Positions 12,201 through 24,510 are shown, counted from the stretch's first letter. The stretch is DNA of 64,000 nucleotides from Mya arenaria (GCF_026914265.1 NC_069122.1:38367473-38431472); one strand, 5' to 3'. Translations and numbers: made by a program. The notes: generated by a model not told the origin, from the sequence alone.

Positions 12201-12980
12201 AGATATCAGTATACAATAACCTAGATTACTTGGTGTTTATCTGCGTCAAAGTCCATTATAAAATACCTTGAATTTAGAGTCAATTGTTGGATCAATTTTG
12301 GAACCGCATGGATGTTAGGCTGGTATGTGAACAACTAGACCAACTAATCCTTTCTTAGTATTGTTCCATTATTGCTTTTATAATGACATTTATTTATTTC
12401 TTACAGGGATCGCATGAAATGCATGTTCTTGCAAATGTTCAAGTACACGTTTGACTGTTGATACATAGTATTTCAAAACTGTTGTTCTGAGTAATTGGAC
12501 TTAGCCCTTTGCCATTGCACGGGGTTCATGTTTAAGCTTTCGACTACGGACTTGTTTACGTAGTTTTTCATATAAATATTCAATTCAATACAATTGAAAA
12601 AATAATTTGTATTTGGAAATGAATTCAACTTTTCAGAGATACCACAAGTAGTATTGGTTACAAAAATCGACCAACTCTGCGAACAGTCTGCTGAAAATAT
12701 GAGTAACGTTTTTCTCAGCCCAACCATCAAAGAAGTAGTCGAAAAGGTTGCAGACCTTCTGAAACTTCCACGGAACAGTATTTGGCCAGTTAAAAATTAT
12801 GAAGAGGAAGTGGAAAACGACGAGAGTATCAACATCCTTGCTTTGCTAGCTCTCCGACAGATCCTGTTCTTTGCAGAGGATTATTTGGAAAACATGAAAG
12901 TGATGAAAAGTAGGGGAGTTAGAGGAAGCGTAGACAGCAGCCAGGTTGAAGGTGAAGTGCGCGGTTCAGACACTGCCTGA
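9201..12980 (+). CDS. IFI44L-like: Interferon-induced protein 44-like protein, copy B (TLDc + GTPase)
   Basis: Exons are 9201-9741, 10153-10217, 10873-11073, 11535-11666, 11964-12135 and 12637-12980. Phases agree at every junction and the sum is 1,455 nt (484 aa), close to vertebrate IFI44L (~450 aa). Residues ~1-180 form a TLDc domain (from MGKSLTEKDFDQ, with VYGGYTSVSW and a C-terminal VMEMEVY). A WR-containing linker follows, then the GTPase with P-loop GPLGSGKS, YDTRG and TKID. ATG 9201 is the first Met of the open frame; the frame upstream holds no other ATG. Splice sites are canonical except the donor of exon 4: TATGAG is followed by ATAAAA instead of the GTAAGC seen in copy A. Reading through adds only a few codons before a stop. 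The cryptic GT at 11643 would also shift frame into an early stop. So this copy may be a pseudogene, use a rare non-canonical donor, or carry an assembly error. Confidence 0.88.
12490..12585 (+). repeat. Dispersed repeat (diverged copy 3) in last intron of IFI44-like copy B
   Basis: Reads CCCTTTGCCATTGCACGGG…GTAGTTTTTCATATAAATATT, clearly related to 8868-8945. It has no counterpart that I can recognise in the last intron of copy A. Confidence 0.5.
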
Positions 12981-13959
12981 TTTGTTTTATATATTAATGA
13001 GAAAACGTTAAAGACAAATACCAGCGGTGCATACATCATCATTATGCAAATGCGTTAAAAGGTGAAGTGTTCGGAATACTTACGCTTAAATACTTTGACA
13101 TATCATAGAAACGTTAATTTCACCGTCAAAGAGTTAGTGTTCGAATCTTAAATATGTGTATCCTTTGCATATTTCAAGTTTTGTTTTGTTAAAGATTTAT
13201 CCATTCATTTCTCACTACGTTCGTTGTAGATTGTTGTTACAGTACGATATATTGTTTTCAGCGATTGCTTCATACTCATACTAAACAAATACATGTAGTA
13301 AATTCTGTAAAGATTATAATATTTTTGATACCTTAATGACTTTGCTTTTTGTAACAAATTATCTTTACTGATTAACATCATTTTAAATTCATTTCAACTG
13401 TATTTAAACTATTCATGTTTACTATGCGATATAACCTTAGAGTGACACTCGTATTTAAAATCGATACATACACATGTATAACAACCATACATTTTGAGTG
13501 ATAAACCTTTACTAAATAATGCATTGATTGAAAATATTTATTACTGATAACAAGATTGTAACAGTGTATTTAAAAGCTTAAAACGCTCACATTTAATAAC
13601 GGGTGGGTCCTAAAATATTTACAGTGATCACCTATCGTCTCATAAGGTAGCAATACAGTGTTTTCTGCACCTTTCTTTCAAATTTAACACTGTATTCTTC
13701 ATAAGAATTCTTGTTTTCGGTATTTATTTAGCCTTTTCGGTAAATTAAAACAATTTAATTAATTGTGGCACTGCTTATTTGGGAGTAACAGACGATCTTT
13801 AGCCCCATTATACAACTAGTGTAAGCATTGTACCAACTGTTTCTTTGCCACGAAATGGCGAAGACTAACTCAACTATAGAGGGAAGCAACTTCGCTCTAG
13901 CAATAATTCTTATTTTATGCATGTTTGCTAATTACCAACTCTAGTTCCCAGTATACTCC
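12981..13959. other. Intergenic between convergent IFI44-like copy B and C1q gene
   Basis: AT-rich sequence without recognisable coding exons, between two convergent genes. No clear element found. Confidence 0.6.
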
Positions 13960-13963
13960 TTTA

Positions 13964-16477
13964 TTATGAATACAAATAAAGTCCAGTGAACGTGGAAAGT
14001 CTTAGGGTTGTACTGCCCTCGACGTGGCTTCCACTATGTGTTGCATCCACCCACACCTCGTCCCCCTGCTTCAGTTTCAAGATGACGGTGTTTCCGCCCT
14101 GAAGGTCTTGGTATTGGTGGTATGTGTCGACTGCCGCGTCAATCACGTTCGCGCTGTTGAGTACAAGCTCCGCCCACATGTAGTGATTGGCGTCTCGCTG
14201 GCCAATGACAAACGTGAACATGTAGGTTCCGCCTTCCGGGCATGTGAATGCACCGGTGTTGGGACTATAACCTGTACCGTCGTTGACAAGAACCTAGAAA
14301 ATTGTTGAACGCAGTTTAAATGCTTTCATTTTTATTTACATTTTGATATCATTATGCGCAAAAATGAATATATATATATATATATATATAAAAACACTGT
14401 GTCAAATCGAAATTTAATAACTTCACATGTTTTTAAAAAAATACTCATAGCTTTGATACATGAAGAACGCTTTGAACATGTATATTTGTTTGAGAAAATA
14501 TAGTTGCGGAAATAGGAAATCAGGAAATAGTATTTTCAATGTAAATTCCCATGCTACTGTTGTATGGTGGTCGACCATTATATCATCATTTCAGTAAATA
14601 GTTACTATGTAGAGCTGTTCAAATAGTCTATAAAACATGCACACTCATTCATCGGACGTTTGAGATGTCAATTGCATTTTAGGGCTTTAAGGACACCAGT
14701 TTCATTCTTTGCGTGAAAGTTTACTTACTTTATTGAATTTAAGTGTCTGGTGCTGTCCTAGGGTGACGTCATGGTCCAAATATGCCGAAAACGCAATACC
14801 ACCGAATCCTGTGAAGAAAACAATATATCGTATAAGTAATATATAAAGCGTATACATCTAATGCTGTAAATTTGTCAAATTAGAAAACGTTTCTGAAAAG
14901 TGCCCGGTGATCCACTTGACATCAAATGGAGAAGTAGCAGTGCCAATTCGAGCCTAAATAATCGGTAGGAAACAAATGAATGACCAGTGCAATCATTTAC
15001 CACTAAGGAAATAAGGACCTGTCAAAGTTAGTTTAATGAAAGAAATGTTCTTCTCCTCTGCGTTAGGGGATTATAATAATTAATTGGAGGAACGTAACAA
15101 CGTAATATTTATTGTTTATTCGTTTTTAAAGAACAAGAATTTATCAAAATATGGCTAAAAAGGTAAATGTCTTCATTGATACCAACCTTGTCTGCGGCTC
15201 GTAGCTCGGTTGTGACGAGGTGTATTGCTTCCTGAATTGTCATTGTCATGCACGGGCGAATCAGGAAGAGTTGTTGTGTGCACACGATTTTCGTGGTGAT
15301 AGTGGCCATCCGAAATTGCTTGACTGGTGATTTTGACCATCGCGTGATTCATTAGAGCCTTTGTGGCTCTGGTTTGTGCCATTTTGGTGATGGTGATGTT
15401 GGTGGTGAGTATGATTATGTTGATGCCTTGTATTATCTTCGTGCACACCTGCATCAGTGATCTGATTGATTTCTGATGAATGCGAAATGTGTGTTGGAGG
15501 ACTTGTTATTGTGTGATCTCTACCGAGATGAATACTGTGAAGGCCAGTTATGGCCAAAAAGTGATTTTCTGTGTCCGATTTCAGATGACTGTGAGAACCT
15601 GATCTGTGAGAAGAATGGGTGCTTTGAGCTTGGTGTGAATGATTAGACTCCCTTGAACCGCCGTGATGTACATGCCCGCTACTGGGACCAAACAGCTTTT
15701 TTAACCGGATCACAGCCCGACTTGTGACCCTTGCTTTCCTGTTTAAGTTGGATATGTGTGTTTGCTGGGTATGCACGGTCCGTCGGAGGTGGTGCATATT
15801 GTTGTTCAGCTCATTGATGGTGTGTGCTTGTGTAAGGACTGTCCTCTCTAACTGTGACAGTTTGGCGTTGCTTCTCCTGAAAAAGTAAGAACATGGAGCT
15901 GAATCGCATGCACATTTTGCAATTGCCACTAAAACGTAAGCTCTCGGTGTCTTTAATGGTTTATGGCCACACTTTTCAATAAAGCACAATGAAGTAAGGT
16001 AAAATATAAACATTTTTTTAATAATTAAATACAATAAATCCCCGTTGGCTCGAACTCGCTTGGCTGGAATTCCTCGTTAGCTCGAACTACATGTAAAAAG
16101 CCGATTTATTTACACTGAAGGTAAACAATTGGCTCGATTTTTTCGAGGCTTGATGTATTTTTGCCGGTCCCTTGAAATTCGAGCCATCGGGTTTCGACTG
16201 TACCAATACCGCTATATATATAATTATTCTAATGGAACTTTCGATCGTGACTGTGATACAGAATTAGTTGTATTCCATTTTTAAGGTTTTGTTACCACTA
16301 CCGTTACGCCAAAATTGAATGCATATCGAAATATTTACCATACCTTGCAAAAACTTCCAAATTTTCGAGTCTCTTAATTACATCATTTCTTACATCGTCC
16401 TTTCGGGCAACTGTAGCATCTATGTTGAATGCTAGAAACTGTAAAAAGCAGCTAAACACATACAAATGGGCTTTCAT
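13964..16477 (-). CDS. Secreted coiled-coil, His-rich C1q domain-containing protein
   Basis: Minus-strand exons in coding order are 16477-16344, 15876-15449 (or to 15187), 14808-14729 and 14293-13964. Exon 1 encodes a signal peptide (MKAHLYVFSCFLQFLAFN, cleavage likely near ATVA/RKDD) and the start of an amphipathic helix. Exon 2 continues a heptad-rich coiled coil (LSQLERTVLTQ…IRLKKLFG) and then a low-complexity His/Ser/Asn region. Exons 3-4 encode a complete globular C1q domain: GFGGIAFSAY, LKFNKVLVN, TGAFTCPEGGTYMF and the terminal FTGLYLYS. C1qDC proteins are secreted pattern-recognition lectin-like trimers, massively expanded in bivalves; the coiled coil would trimerise it. Exon 2 has two possible ends. 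CAG/GTGTGC at 15448 keeps frame and phase with exon 3. AAG/GTTGGT at 15186 also has the right phase, but only after a frameshift near 15300-15330. The stop codon overlaps an AATAAA (13960-13965 on +). Confidence 0.88.
14370..14390. repeat. (TA)n microsatellite
   Basis: A run of about ten TA units in the intron between C1q exons 3 and 4. Confidence 0.9.
16030..16202. mobile_element. Short pogo/Tigger-like MITE in C1q intron 1
   Basis: A 169-bp element (16032-16200) is flanked by TA on both sides. Imperfect terminal inverted repeats are CAATAAATCCCCGTTGG at the left and, in reverse complement, CAGTCGAAACCCGATGG at the right, each followed by CTCGAA. Internal GGCTCGA motifs recur. TA duplication and CAGT-type ends fit the pogo/Tigger branch of Tc1/mariner (inference). 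Confidence 0.7.
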
Positions 16478-18404
16478 GTTTATATGCCTGCCTTTAACAT
16501 GGAAGAATTGATGTCTAAATGGTCATATGATTCCTTATCGCATAGCTATAATCAGCTTGAGTGATAACACAACAATACACCGTTGCAAGGAATGTGTGCT
16601 CTGATTTTCGTTCATTTTAAATTTGATATTTGAAACGTTTGGGAGACATGGATTTATCATTACCAAACCTCTTATGAATGAGAATGCCAACGACCGCATA
16701 CCGGCTAGCCTTGAAGAGGTACGAACAAGTCATTCAAAGTCAACTATCAGACATAGCTCGCGTTAAGCTTATTTTTAAAAGATGTTCAAGTAGTATTCAT
16801 TTTGAACAAGAGCGCCCCGGGGCGAATCCAACGCCAGTAGGTTTTAATCCAGTGAACCAATGGGGCATAACTCAATCAGTACTAAAGCGTATGGACCTTT
16901 CTTTTCATGTGCTTATTTCTCTGGCAAAATGGGAACAAGTTGTTGTTTTTTTCGAAAATCTTGAACAGTTTTCCAGGTAAAATGTTTTTGCTCTACGACT
17001 CTTCAATGCTCAACGGCACAAAGTCTACCACATTATCCCGAGATTGTTTTAAAACGGCGGTATACATGCACACACACAACGAAAACGTCTCCCTGTCATA
17101 ATCTGCAGAAAACAGTAGGCTTGATCAAAAGGCATCCTGTCCATTAAATCATTCGGATCCTGTCGTACTTGCATTATTTGATGATTGCCATGAGAATTTA
17201 ATGTTCAAATTACGCGCCAGTGATTTAAAATAAGACAATATTTATGGTTAAAATTAAGGCACAAGCTTTTACCTCAAAGAAAAAAACGCCATCCTATCAG
17301 AGGCATACATCATTTTTTGAAATTCAGTTCGCATATGGAGATCTCCCATATTATAATGTAAATACTTTCTTTTCGCCAAAATAACATTAGATTCACAGGA
17401 ACAAGTAAATTCACACATCTTACTGGTTTTAAATTCTAAATATTCTTCCCAGTCAACTTGCCAAACAACAGGACCAAGTTCAGTAATGAATTGCTTAAAA
17501 AGAGCTTGGTTTTATCCAAAAGACTGATGGTGCAAGTTATTCGATCTTGCAGGTTATTGAAAATGTCAAAGATGTACCCAAAAAGAAATTACATAAAAGT
17601 TATTTGGTAAAATGTCGACATTTATACGGCCTGGACTGGTGTTCATAAAGTATAATCGAGTAATTTCCCCGAATTAAGTCACCTTCCTTATACAAGAATC
17701 TCATTGGTCATGTAATATATGCGTAAAACATTCTGAAATACATGGTCATTGACCTTGTTGAAAAAGCATTCTTTTGTTTTAAAAACAACTATATTCTTTT
17801 AAACTGACCATGATTTTTAAGAAATCGACTTCAGTTAGGAAATGACTGAAGATGCTTCATGCTTCATGAATATGGCCTTAAAACTACATTCCAATATTAC
17901 TGTTAAACAGTATAACCAGGTTTGGTTAAGATTTGATTGGCTGCTTGAGCTGAAATCTTTGTGGAACCAGTCTGCCTTGCCTCCGTGAATAATGAACAAA
18001 GGCACCACAAGATCATCAGATGCCAATGCTGGTCTATTTTTTTAGTCAAAAAAGCAAGTAACCTGTTGTTTTTTCAGCATGTTCGAAAAGCTTCATGAAT
18101 TTTCCAGTAATGGCCAAGGTTAATTTTTGCACGACGCCAAGGATGCACAAGCTATTTAAATACCTAGACTTTCTTCAAAAAACAGACAATGGTGGGGTTA
18201 AAACTGTATGCAATGCACTCAATGCCAAGTTTGCTGCACAGCTTATGAAATGGCCTACTGCAACTGATCAGTTTGAGAAGAGATTTTGTATTTAATATTT
18301 CATAAACCTCAACTGTTTTATCTTGCATGCCAATGGATTTTAAAGAGTTGCATAATTCGAACCAGCTAGTTATCAATAAGACAGAAGACAAAATCTTAGG
18401 CATA
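16478..18404. other. Intergenic between C1q gene 5' end and RPL27 3' end
   Basis: No supported gene. It should include the C1q promoter just above 16478. A 100-codon open frame at 16678-16980 resembles no family I know and has no splice or start context, so it is not called. The rest is AT-rich unique sequence. Confidence 0.55.
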
Positions 18405-18405
18405 G

Positions 18406-18411
18406 TTTATT
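18406..18411 (-). terminator. RPL27: RPL27 polyadenylation signal AATAAA
   Basis: TTTATT on the plus strand, i.e. AATAAA in the transcript, starts 14 nt after the RPL27 stop codon. The implied 3' UTR is very short, typical of ribosomal protein mRNAs. Confidence 0.75.
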
Positions 18412-18424
18412 TAATTTAGACAGA

Positions 18425-21400
18425 TTAAAATCGGAGTTTCTGGAAAAACCATCTGTTTTTGCCGCTCTTGTACCTGGAAATAGAGGGAGAAAATTGTTGT
18501 CAGACAACTGTGTGTAATATGCAGTAATATTGCGGTAACCAGGGCATTTCTGCTAAAATTTGAAAAATCTTAACCCCATACAGTTTCAAGCTCATTATTA
18601 AAAACAAGAGCTGTCACAGAGACAGCGCGCTCGACTATTCCGCCGTTTTTCGGTGTAAGAATTGATAAGTTTTGGCAAAACATGCATGGATCACTGTTAG
18701 ATTAGATTTCAATGCAATACATGATGTGCTGAGGTATTTACATAAATTGAATTGGAAATTATTTGAGGTGGTACGCAAACTTTAACGTTAATTCCAAGTC
18801 TAAAAAGGGGCATAATTCTTGATAGAGTTACCTCCTCCTGTGTAAAGGTTGGGGGCATGATGGTGAACAAGTGCGCAAAATTTCAAAGCCATATGTCAAT
18901 AGACTTCGAAAAAATTTGAGATGGTATGCAAACTTTAACATAAGTGGTTACGCTGACACTCGGGTGACTAGGATAGCTCACCTCATTCTTCGAATAGTCG
19001 AGCTAAAAATGACTGACAGAACAATGAGAAAGGTTTAATTAATTTTTGATTACATTATTATGAGAAACAAATCTCATTTTTTTTAAAAAATATTCTTTAT
19101 TTTCAACGGGGAATTGCTAAATTTATTAACCTATTTCAGGGGTGAAAGGTTCTTTGTGAGATTAAATAAGGAATTCTCCATTTACATATTTTTGTTCATC
19201 CTTCACATGCTCGTCATTAAAATTAATAGCGATAAAGTTTGTCAAACAAATATGGTGTCTCCTGATTTCGCATTTTTTTCGATGCATCCAATCTATCGTA
19301 TAAAGGTTTTTAACCTCATTGTTCAAGTATTTTTTTGCCTGCATTCTATCTACGCTAGTGTCCTACACAATACATACACAAAATAATATGTTACTGCTTT
19401 GCTTGAGATTGGTGAAAAAGCCTGGCTATTTCATTAAATTCTTAATTTTGAACATGCCCTTGAATGCATCACTTAGACAGTCGTGTATGGAGTTTATAAA
19501 GCATAGCTAGCATCAGATTTGTGTGGAAACAAATGACACAAAGGCTATGACAACACCTAGAGTATCTTTCTTCGACAAGCTAAATATGTTACAGAACAAC
19601 GATCATGAAAAAGTATTTAACCGTTATTACCTCTCCTCGAGCTTGGCCTTGACTTCTCGCTTTGCCTTGCGCTTTCTGGCGGGGTCCTTGAAGGCATCTT
19701 TGTTGACTGCCTGTTTGTCTAATGCAATGTCAACTGAATATCTGCAAAACAAAACAGTATGTAAAACTATTTTGTTTGCTGATGAATGATTCAATTTTGG
19801 TTTGAATAATGATTCTTACCTTGGATATATACAAATATCATTCACATAAAAACAACAAAAATCTTGATAATACTTTTATCATGACAACACCAACTGTTCA
19901 ATTGACTTATTAACGGATTTATTTTGTCAATAATTAATAAATGGATTACTTGAACAACCTCTGACAATCTAACAAGTCACCAGGTTGAATGAAAGTCCCA
20001 CTTGCATCATGTGTATTGATTTCCATGATACTATTTATGATAGATATTGAACAAACGTTATGCAATAAAGGGTGTCTAACGCTTGGAAAGAAGAGAAGAG
20101 GACTCCCTCAAGGGATAATTGTTCCCATGATCAGAGCTCCAGATAAACTGCATATTCACATAAAATTATTTACCCAATAAAATTAACAGAAAATGCAAGT
20201 AAAATCATATACATGCATACAAGAACACATACAAAAAAAAACAGTTGATGAATTAGCATGATTTTTCTAGTTATAATAAAATGTCACTGGGACCCTTGAA
20301 AAGCAATGTGCATTTTAAATTTTGAACACAAGTCTAATATCATTTTCGGACGTGACAGTTTTGGATATTGGAATAAAATCAAACCACATCATGGCACACT
20401 CGTGTTCAGTCTTACAGACATTTGAAACAAAATACTGGAATCAACAGAGATTGCTGGACTACAGTATGTTAAGAATAATGTCACAGAGCTGAACTGGCAA
20501 ATGTTTAAGAGCAAGGATGCTACCGAAAAGGTTACGTTAAGTAACTGGTTGCAAAGCTTGCAATGATCTTGGCTTACAGAACAATTCCTTTTAACCATGA
20601 AAATTTTCGTGGATGGATCAACATGTATTCAAATGTACTGAACAATAAATAATCTTTTTCACCATGTTAAGAATCTATTTAGTCATAGGTAAGAGTTTTC
20701 TAACGGTGTATAAAATTTTGTTGAAAGTACAGTAAAACTGCCATCGCTCGAGGTCGCCAGGGACCGAGACAAAACCTCGAGGGAACCGATGTTTTGAGCG
20801 ACCCGATTTTCAATTTTCCAGTTTGATATGAAATATCTTTCAGTGTATTTTAAGTTTGAAGTCGTCAAACAGACTGTTTACTAAGACACCGATTCTTTCC
20901 TGTGAAGGACGTGTTGGTGTCTTGGTATAAGTAATGGGTCCTTCATAAGATTTCTCAGGTGTTTGACAATTATTTTCTTTCATTTGGGTGTGACATTTTG
21001 AAAGTAAGGAACCCGATCTAGCTATCCCCCCAGTCATGGGTCCTTCACTAGATTGCTCAGGTGTTCGACAATTTGTAAGTTCTTTCTCATTTGCCATATT
21101 GCAAAACAAAGTGACAAGAAGGAATTCTTTTCAGAGATTCCGATATTGGATCGATATGGTAGTGTTTTAATCATATTTTTATTACTCATTTAAATTTCTC
21201 ACAATTAACTTTTCGTCATTAACTTGTCATAATTATCATCTCAAATGCCCATATCAAATAATATCGGTCATGCGTTAACAGTGATTAACGGTTTTTCACA
21301 CCTTATCAAATTGCCTTTTAACTGTCATTGCAATTTTTACAACTTGCGAAAATTTTAACACCTGGCAATTGTTTATTTTGGAACACGCGTTCGGGAAAAA

Positions 21401-24400
21401 GTGTGAAATTATTACCTCGAGGAGCCATAAGGTTTTGTGCACGATTTGTGTACTTGGGACCGAGGATATTGCTCGATTGCTCGACATAATTAGGTTTCGA
21501 GGCAGCGTGGGTATATTTTATAAAAAAGTAGAAGGAAAAAAGTTCGGGACCAAGCTCCGACCTCGAGGGAACGCCGGTTCTCGAGCGACTGCTTGTTCGA
21601 GGGAACGCAGTTTCACTGTACCTAATTCATCTCAAAATGAGTTGATATCGAAAACGAAATACACAATTAAAATAGCTGTTAGCCAATGCAAATCAAAAGT
21701 GGTCGGTATTTACCCAATTGCCCTTAAAAGTAATCTGGTGATCTGTATGATTCAAAAGGAAGAAAGTGACCGTCATCAAAGTTTTACTTCGCCCATAAAC
21801 TGTGTTGTATTGTAACTGCCTTGTAGAAGCTTCAATGTTGAGTACAGGGTTCGAATTTAGACTCGCATACTCGCAAAATGCGAGCGACATTTGAAAATTG
21901 CGAGTGACTTTTATTCAAGCTCGCAAAATTCTGCGAGTGGCTTTTTCTAGACCACAAAATGTTAAAAGAAAAGTAGAATAAACATGAACTTAACTCCGCT
22001 ATGTAGTTGAGTGTAAACAGCCTATAAGTGGCATGTTTACACAACCAGTACAAAGAAGACAGTACGGAGTCACGCTCTAGTAAGTTTCCAAAATAGAACA
22101 AATACGGAAAAAGCCGAGTTTTATTACGAATCTTTCTGGGATGCTCCGAGGCATGCATAAAACAAAGTGAATTAAAATGATGTAATCGCCTAACTCAGTC
22201 ATTGGCTAAATTTAGCCCAACTGTCAAAGTTTTTGTTATCAAAATGCGGCCAGCATCTGATGAGTCTTTCCATACTTCCCAGAAAGAATAAGCCATCAAC
22301 AAGTTCTAGTAGTCGAGTCACTCAAGATTGATACTTTTTAATATTCATAATATGTCTTAGGTGTAAATTTCTACTTTAATTAGACAATATAATTATAAGG
22401 GAATAAAGCAAATGATAAAATTGCAAGTTGATTTTTCATTTTGCGAGTTGCCTCAAAAAGCACTCGCAAAATTTTGCGAGTTCTCCTCAAAGTTAAATTC
22501 GAACCCTGGAGTATAAAATGCATTTTACTTAAAATAAAAAATCGAGGTTCTTCTGTCAGAACGAGAGGTAGGAGAGTTTATTTTACGTTGAATTACCTTG
22601 TGGGCATCAAGTGGTTGTAGTTGTACACTCGAACAAAGGGCTTGACCTTGGACCTCTGCTTGATTTTCTTCTTGCCCATCCCCCGGGTCACTCGTCGTGG
22701 GTACCGCTCAATACCAGCCACAAGAGCATGTCCGTATGGTTTGTCTGATGTACCATCATCGTAATTCTGCATTACAAATATTGAAATAAGTCACATTTTG
22801 TTAACATGACAAGTTTATACTGTTCATACCGTATATTTTATTTATATTTTCACTTGGTAGCCTCTGTAGCCGAAAATGTTACTCCTTATGTTTGAAGTCT
22901 TATACTTAAGCATACACAGCCAAACTTTTAGAACTTTGTTAAAGCCATTTTTCAAAACTTTGTAAAAAATAACTATGTGATGAATAACGATATTGTAGTT
23001 GACTTCAAAAAGTTTAAATATCTTATCATGTGCGCATGAACAAAACAAGAACAGCTCAAACAGTTCTCTTCAATAATAACTAGCTCTAGAAATGATTTTA
23101 CATTACTGCATGTTAATGTTACAAAAATACTGTAGCGTGTGTGTGGAGGTAAGAAGTAGCTGCCAAGTTTAACTACCAACCATGCGTTGCCACCGCGGGA
23201 GAGATTGCGTCATCGCTGTGTATCGCAGTGATTTATTCCGCGGTAGCCAATGCGGTGGTGTGTTAGCACCTTGTTCACTTGATTCTACTTTCGAAAACAT
23301 GCATTCAGCATATGGTAGGGATGCGGCTTACAAGATATGCATGTATTTTAACAGGTACCGTTGATTGTAAATTGTACCATGCTCACAGAAAGGGTTTCAC
23401 CCGATTGCGAAGGTAAACAATCACATCCTCAAAAATTGATAATTAGGTCGCTGGAAAATCGAGTGCTGGTCAAAGAATTTTCAGTAAATTGACAGCTACC
23501 TTAATTTAACACTTCACAACCCCATGCACAGCCTAGACTCTACGCAGTGGAACACAAGAAAATTTAAAGAAATGAACACGGTGGGCGTTAAGCTTATATA
23601 GAGGGATATAGTGAAAATTAGATTAAAAAGATTTTGCTACTGTAAGGAAAAATCGCAGAGATGTGCGAAATTTGCAACAAACTGACTGGTAGTGTATCTC
23701 AGTAAGCGAGCCTTGCAAGTGTTAAGGTAGTTGAGGTTAGAGCCACGAACAGAGCAATCTTTTCCTCAACCATAGTTTTCTGTTCAGAAGTAAAATGCAA
23801 GCATGCCTGGATTGACTTCACTAAATGCCTGGATTGACTTTTAACTAAGATCAGCTTTGAATTATATGTAGTACTTGTGGTACCGCCGGGTTAGCTTTGT
23901 AGGTAAGAGGGTTGTGCTAGTGTTTCAGCGGTTGTGGGTTCGATCCCACACTTGGCGCAATTGACAGTTTACCTTTCATGCATGCCATCTTAAGGATAAC
24001 GCGTTGTGACAAACTTTATTAATGTACCTTGACAATGACGGCTTTTCGTCCAGCAAATCTTCCTCCAAGGACTAAGACCACCTTGCCAGATTTCATAAAC
24101 TTGCCCATGGCTGAAAAATAAAGTGGTTGTTTTATATTCCTTTCATTTTCATACATTGTAAACATTTACCGAGAAACTATTACAACTTACATAAAAGCAA
24201 ATAATTCGCACAGATACATATTAATGTTCCAACACTTGTATAAAGACAACATTTGCATCGACTTCCTATCGCCATAAAACGAATAAAAATCCTAACTAAA
24301 AAAATAAACAATAAAAGTTAACATGGAAATCGCCCTATTGCTTGACATGCCACGCATAAATAACGAAACTTTCAATGATAAGGGATTCTTTCCTGTAATT

Positions 24401-24510
24401 ATGCCATACAAATTCGTATGACAAGCCTTGAGATCGGTCAATTACGTAGGATATTAAATGACTATGTTTCCATACTTGCGTTATGAATGGACGCTAACCG
24501 GAAAAGGAAG
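18425..24510 (-). CDS. RPL27: 60S ribosomal protein L27 (eL27)
   Basis: Complete gene with four coding exons on the minus strand: 24110-24028 (ATG at 24108), 22766-22597, 19741-19631 and 18473-18425. The coding sum is 411 nt, giving exactly 136 aa, the conserved length of animal eL27. Seen are the N-terminal KOW-type region ([25 protein letters not shown]), the basic stretch [13 protein letters not shown], the highly conserved [15 protein letters not shown], and the C-terminus WFFQKLRF. All junctions are GT/AG with matching phases. A short non-coding first exon (24510-24476) beginning in a pyrimidine tract is inferred. The polyadenylation signal AATAAA lies 14 nt past the stop (18411-18406). 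The protein is a structural component of the large cytosolic ribosomal subunit. Introns carry two MITEs and a SINE; no lesion in the coding sequence. Confidence 0.97.
18603..19011. mobile_element. Dispersed non-coding element with CTCGACTATTC inverted ends
   Basis: Starts AACAAGAGCTGTCACAGAGAC and holds CTCGACTATTC near the left end, mirrored by GAATAGTCGAG near the right end (around 18995-19005). The middle contains a partial internal duplication of AATTTGAGATGGTATGCAAACTTTAAC-like text (18758-18786 and 18914-18942). It lies in RPL27 intron 3 (18474-19630). The class is uncertain; it looks like a SINE- or MITE-type repeat. Confidence 0.6.
20728..21620. mobile_element. pogo/Tigger-like non-autonomous element
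   Basis: An 889-bp element (20730-21618) is bounded by TA dinucleotides. Terminal inverted repeats are CAGTAAAACTGC at the left and GCAGTTTCACTG at the right (11 of 12 matching as inverted repeat). Sub-terminal CGCTCGAG, CCTCGAGGGAAC and GGGACC motifs occur at both ends. No transposase remnant was recognised in the open frames inside. It sits within RPL27 intron 3. Confidence 0.75.
21840..22513. mobile_element. MITE with 15-bp perfect TIRs and 5-bp TSD
   Basis: Element 21845-22508 (664 bp) begins CAGGGTTCGAATTTA and ends TAAATTCGAACCCTG, a perfect 15-bp inverted repeat. GAGTA is repeated directly outside at 21840-21844 and 22509-22513. TGCGAGT/ACTCGCA modules recur inside both ends. No coding capacity seen. 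The 5-bp duplication and CAGGG ends suggest a hAT-like group, but this is inference. It lies in RPL27 intron 3. Confidence 0.85.
23876..23965 (+). mobile_element. tRNA-derived SINE head in RPL27 intron
   Basis: A-box-like TTAGCTTTGTAGGTAAGAGG is followed at typical spacing by the B-box GTGGGTTCGATCCCACAC. No acceptor-stem complement is visible, so it is a SINE and not a tRNA gene. Confidence 0.65.
24476..24510 (-). promoter_or_regulatory. RPL27: RPL27 5'TOP leader / non-coding exon 1
   Basis: On the minus strand a pyrimidine tract CTTCCTTTTCC (24510-24500) is followed by 25 nt and then a donor CAA/GTATGG at 24475. The next exon starts with CC directly before ATG 24108. A start of transcription at a C within a pyrimidine tract and a tiny non-coding first exon are hallmarks of ribosomal-protein genes under TOP translational control. 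The exact start is inferred. Confidence 0.65.

Noticed and set aside
16678..16980. 100-codon open frame
   Set aside because: No family resemblance, no splice or start context, and composition like flanking intergenic DNA.
20840..21815. Open frames inside the pogo-like element as transposase
   Set aside because: No HTH or DDE motifs visible; the element is too short and looks non-autonomous.
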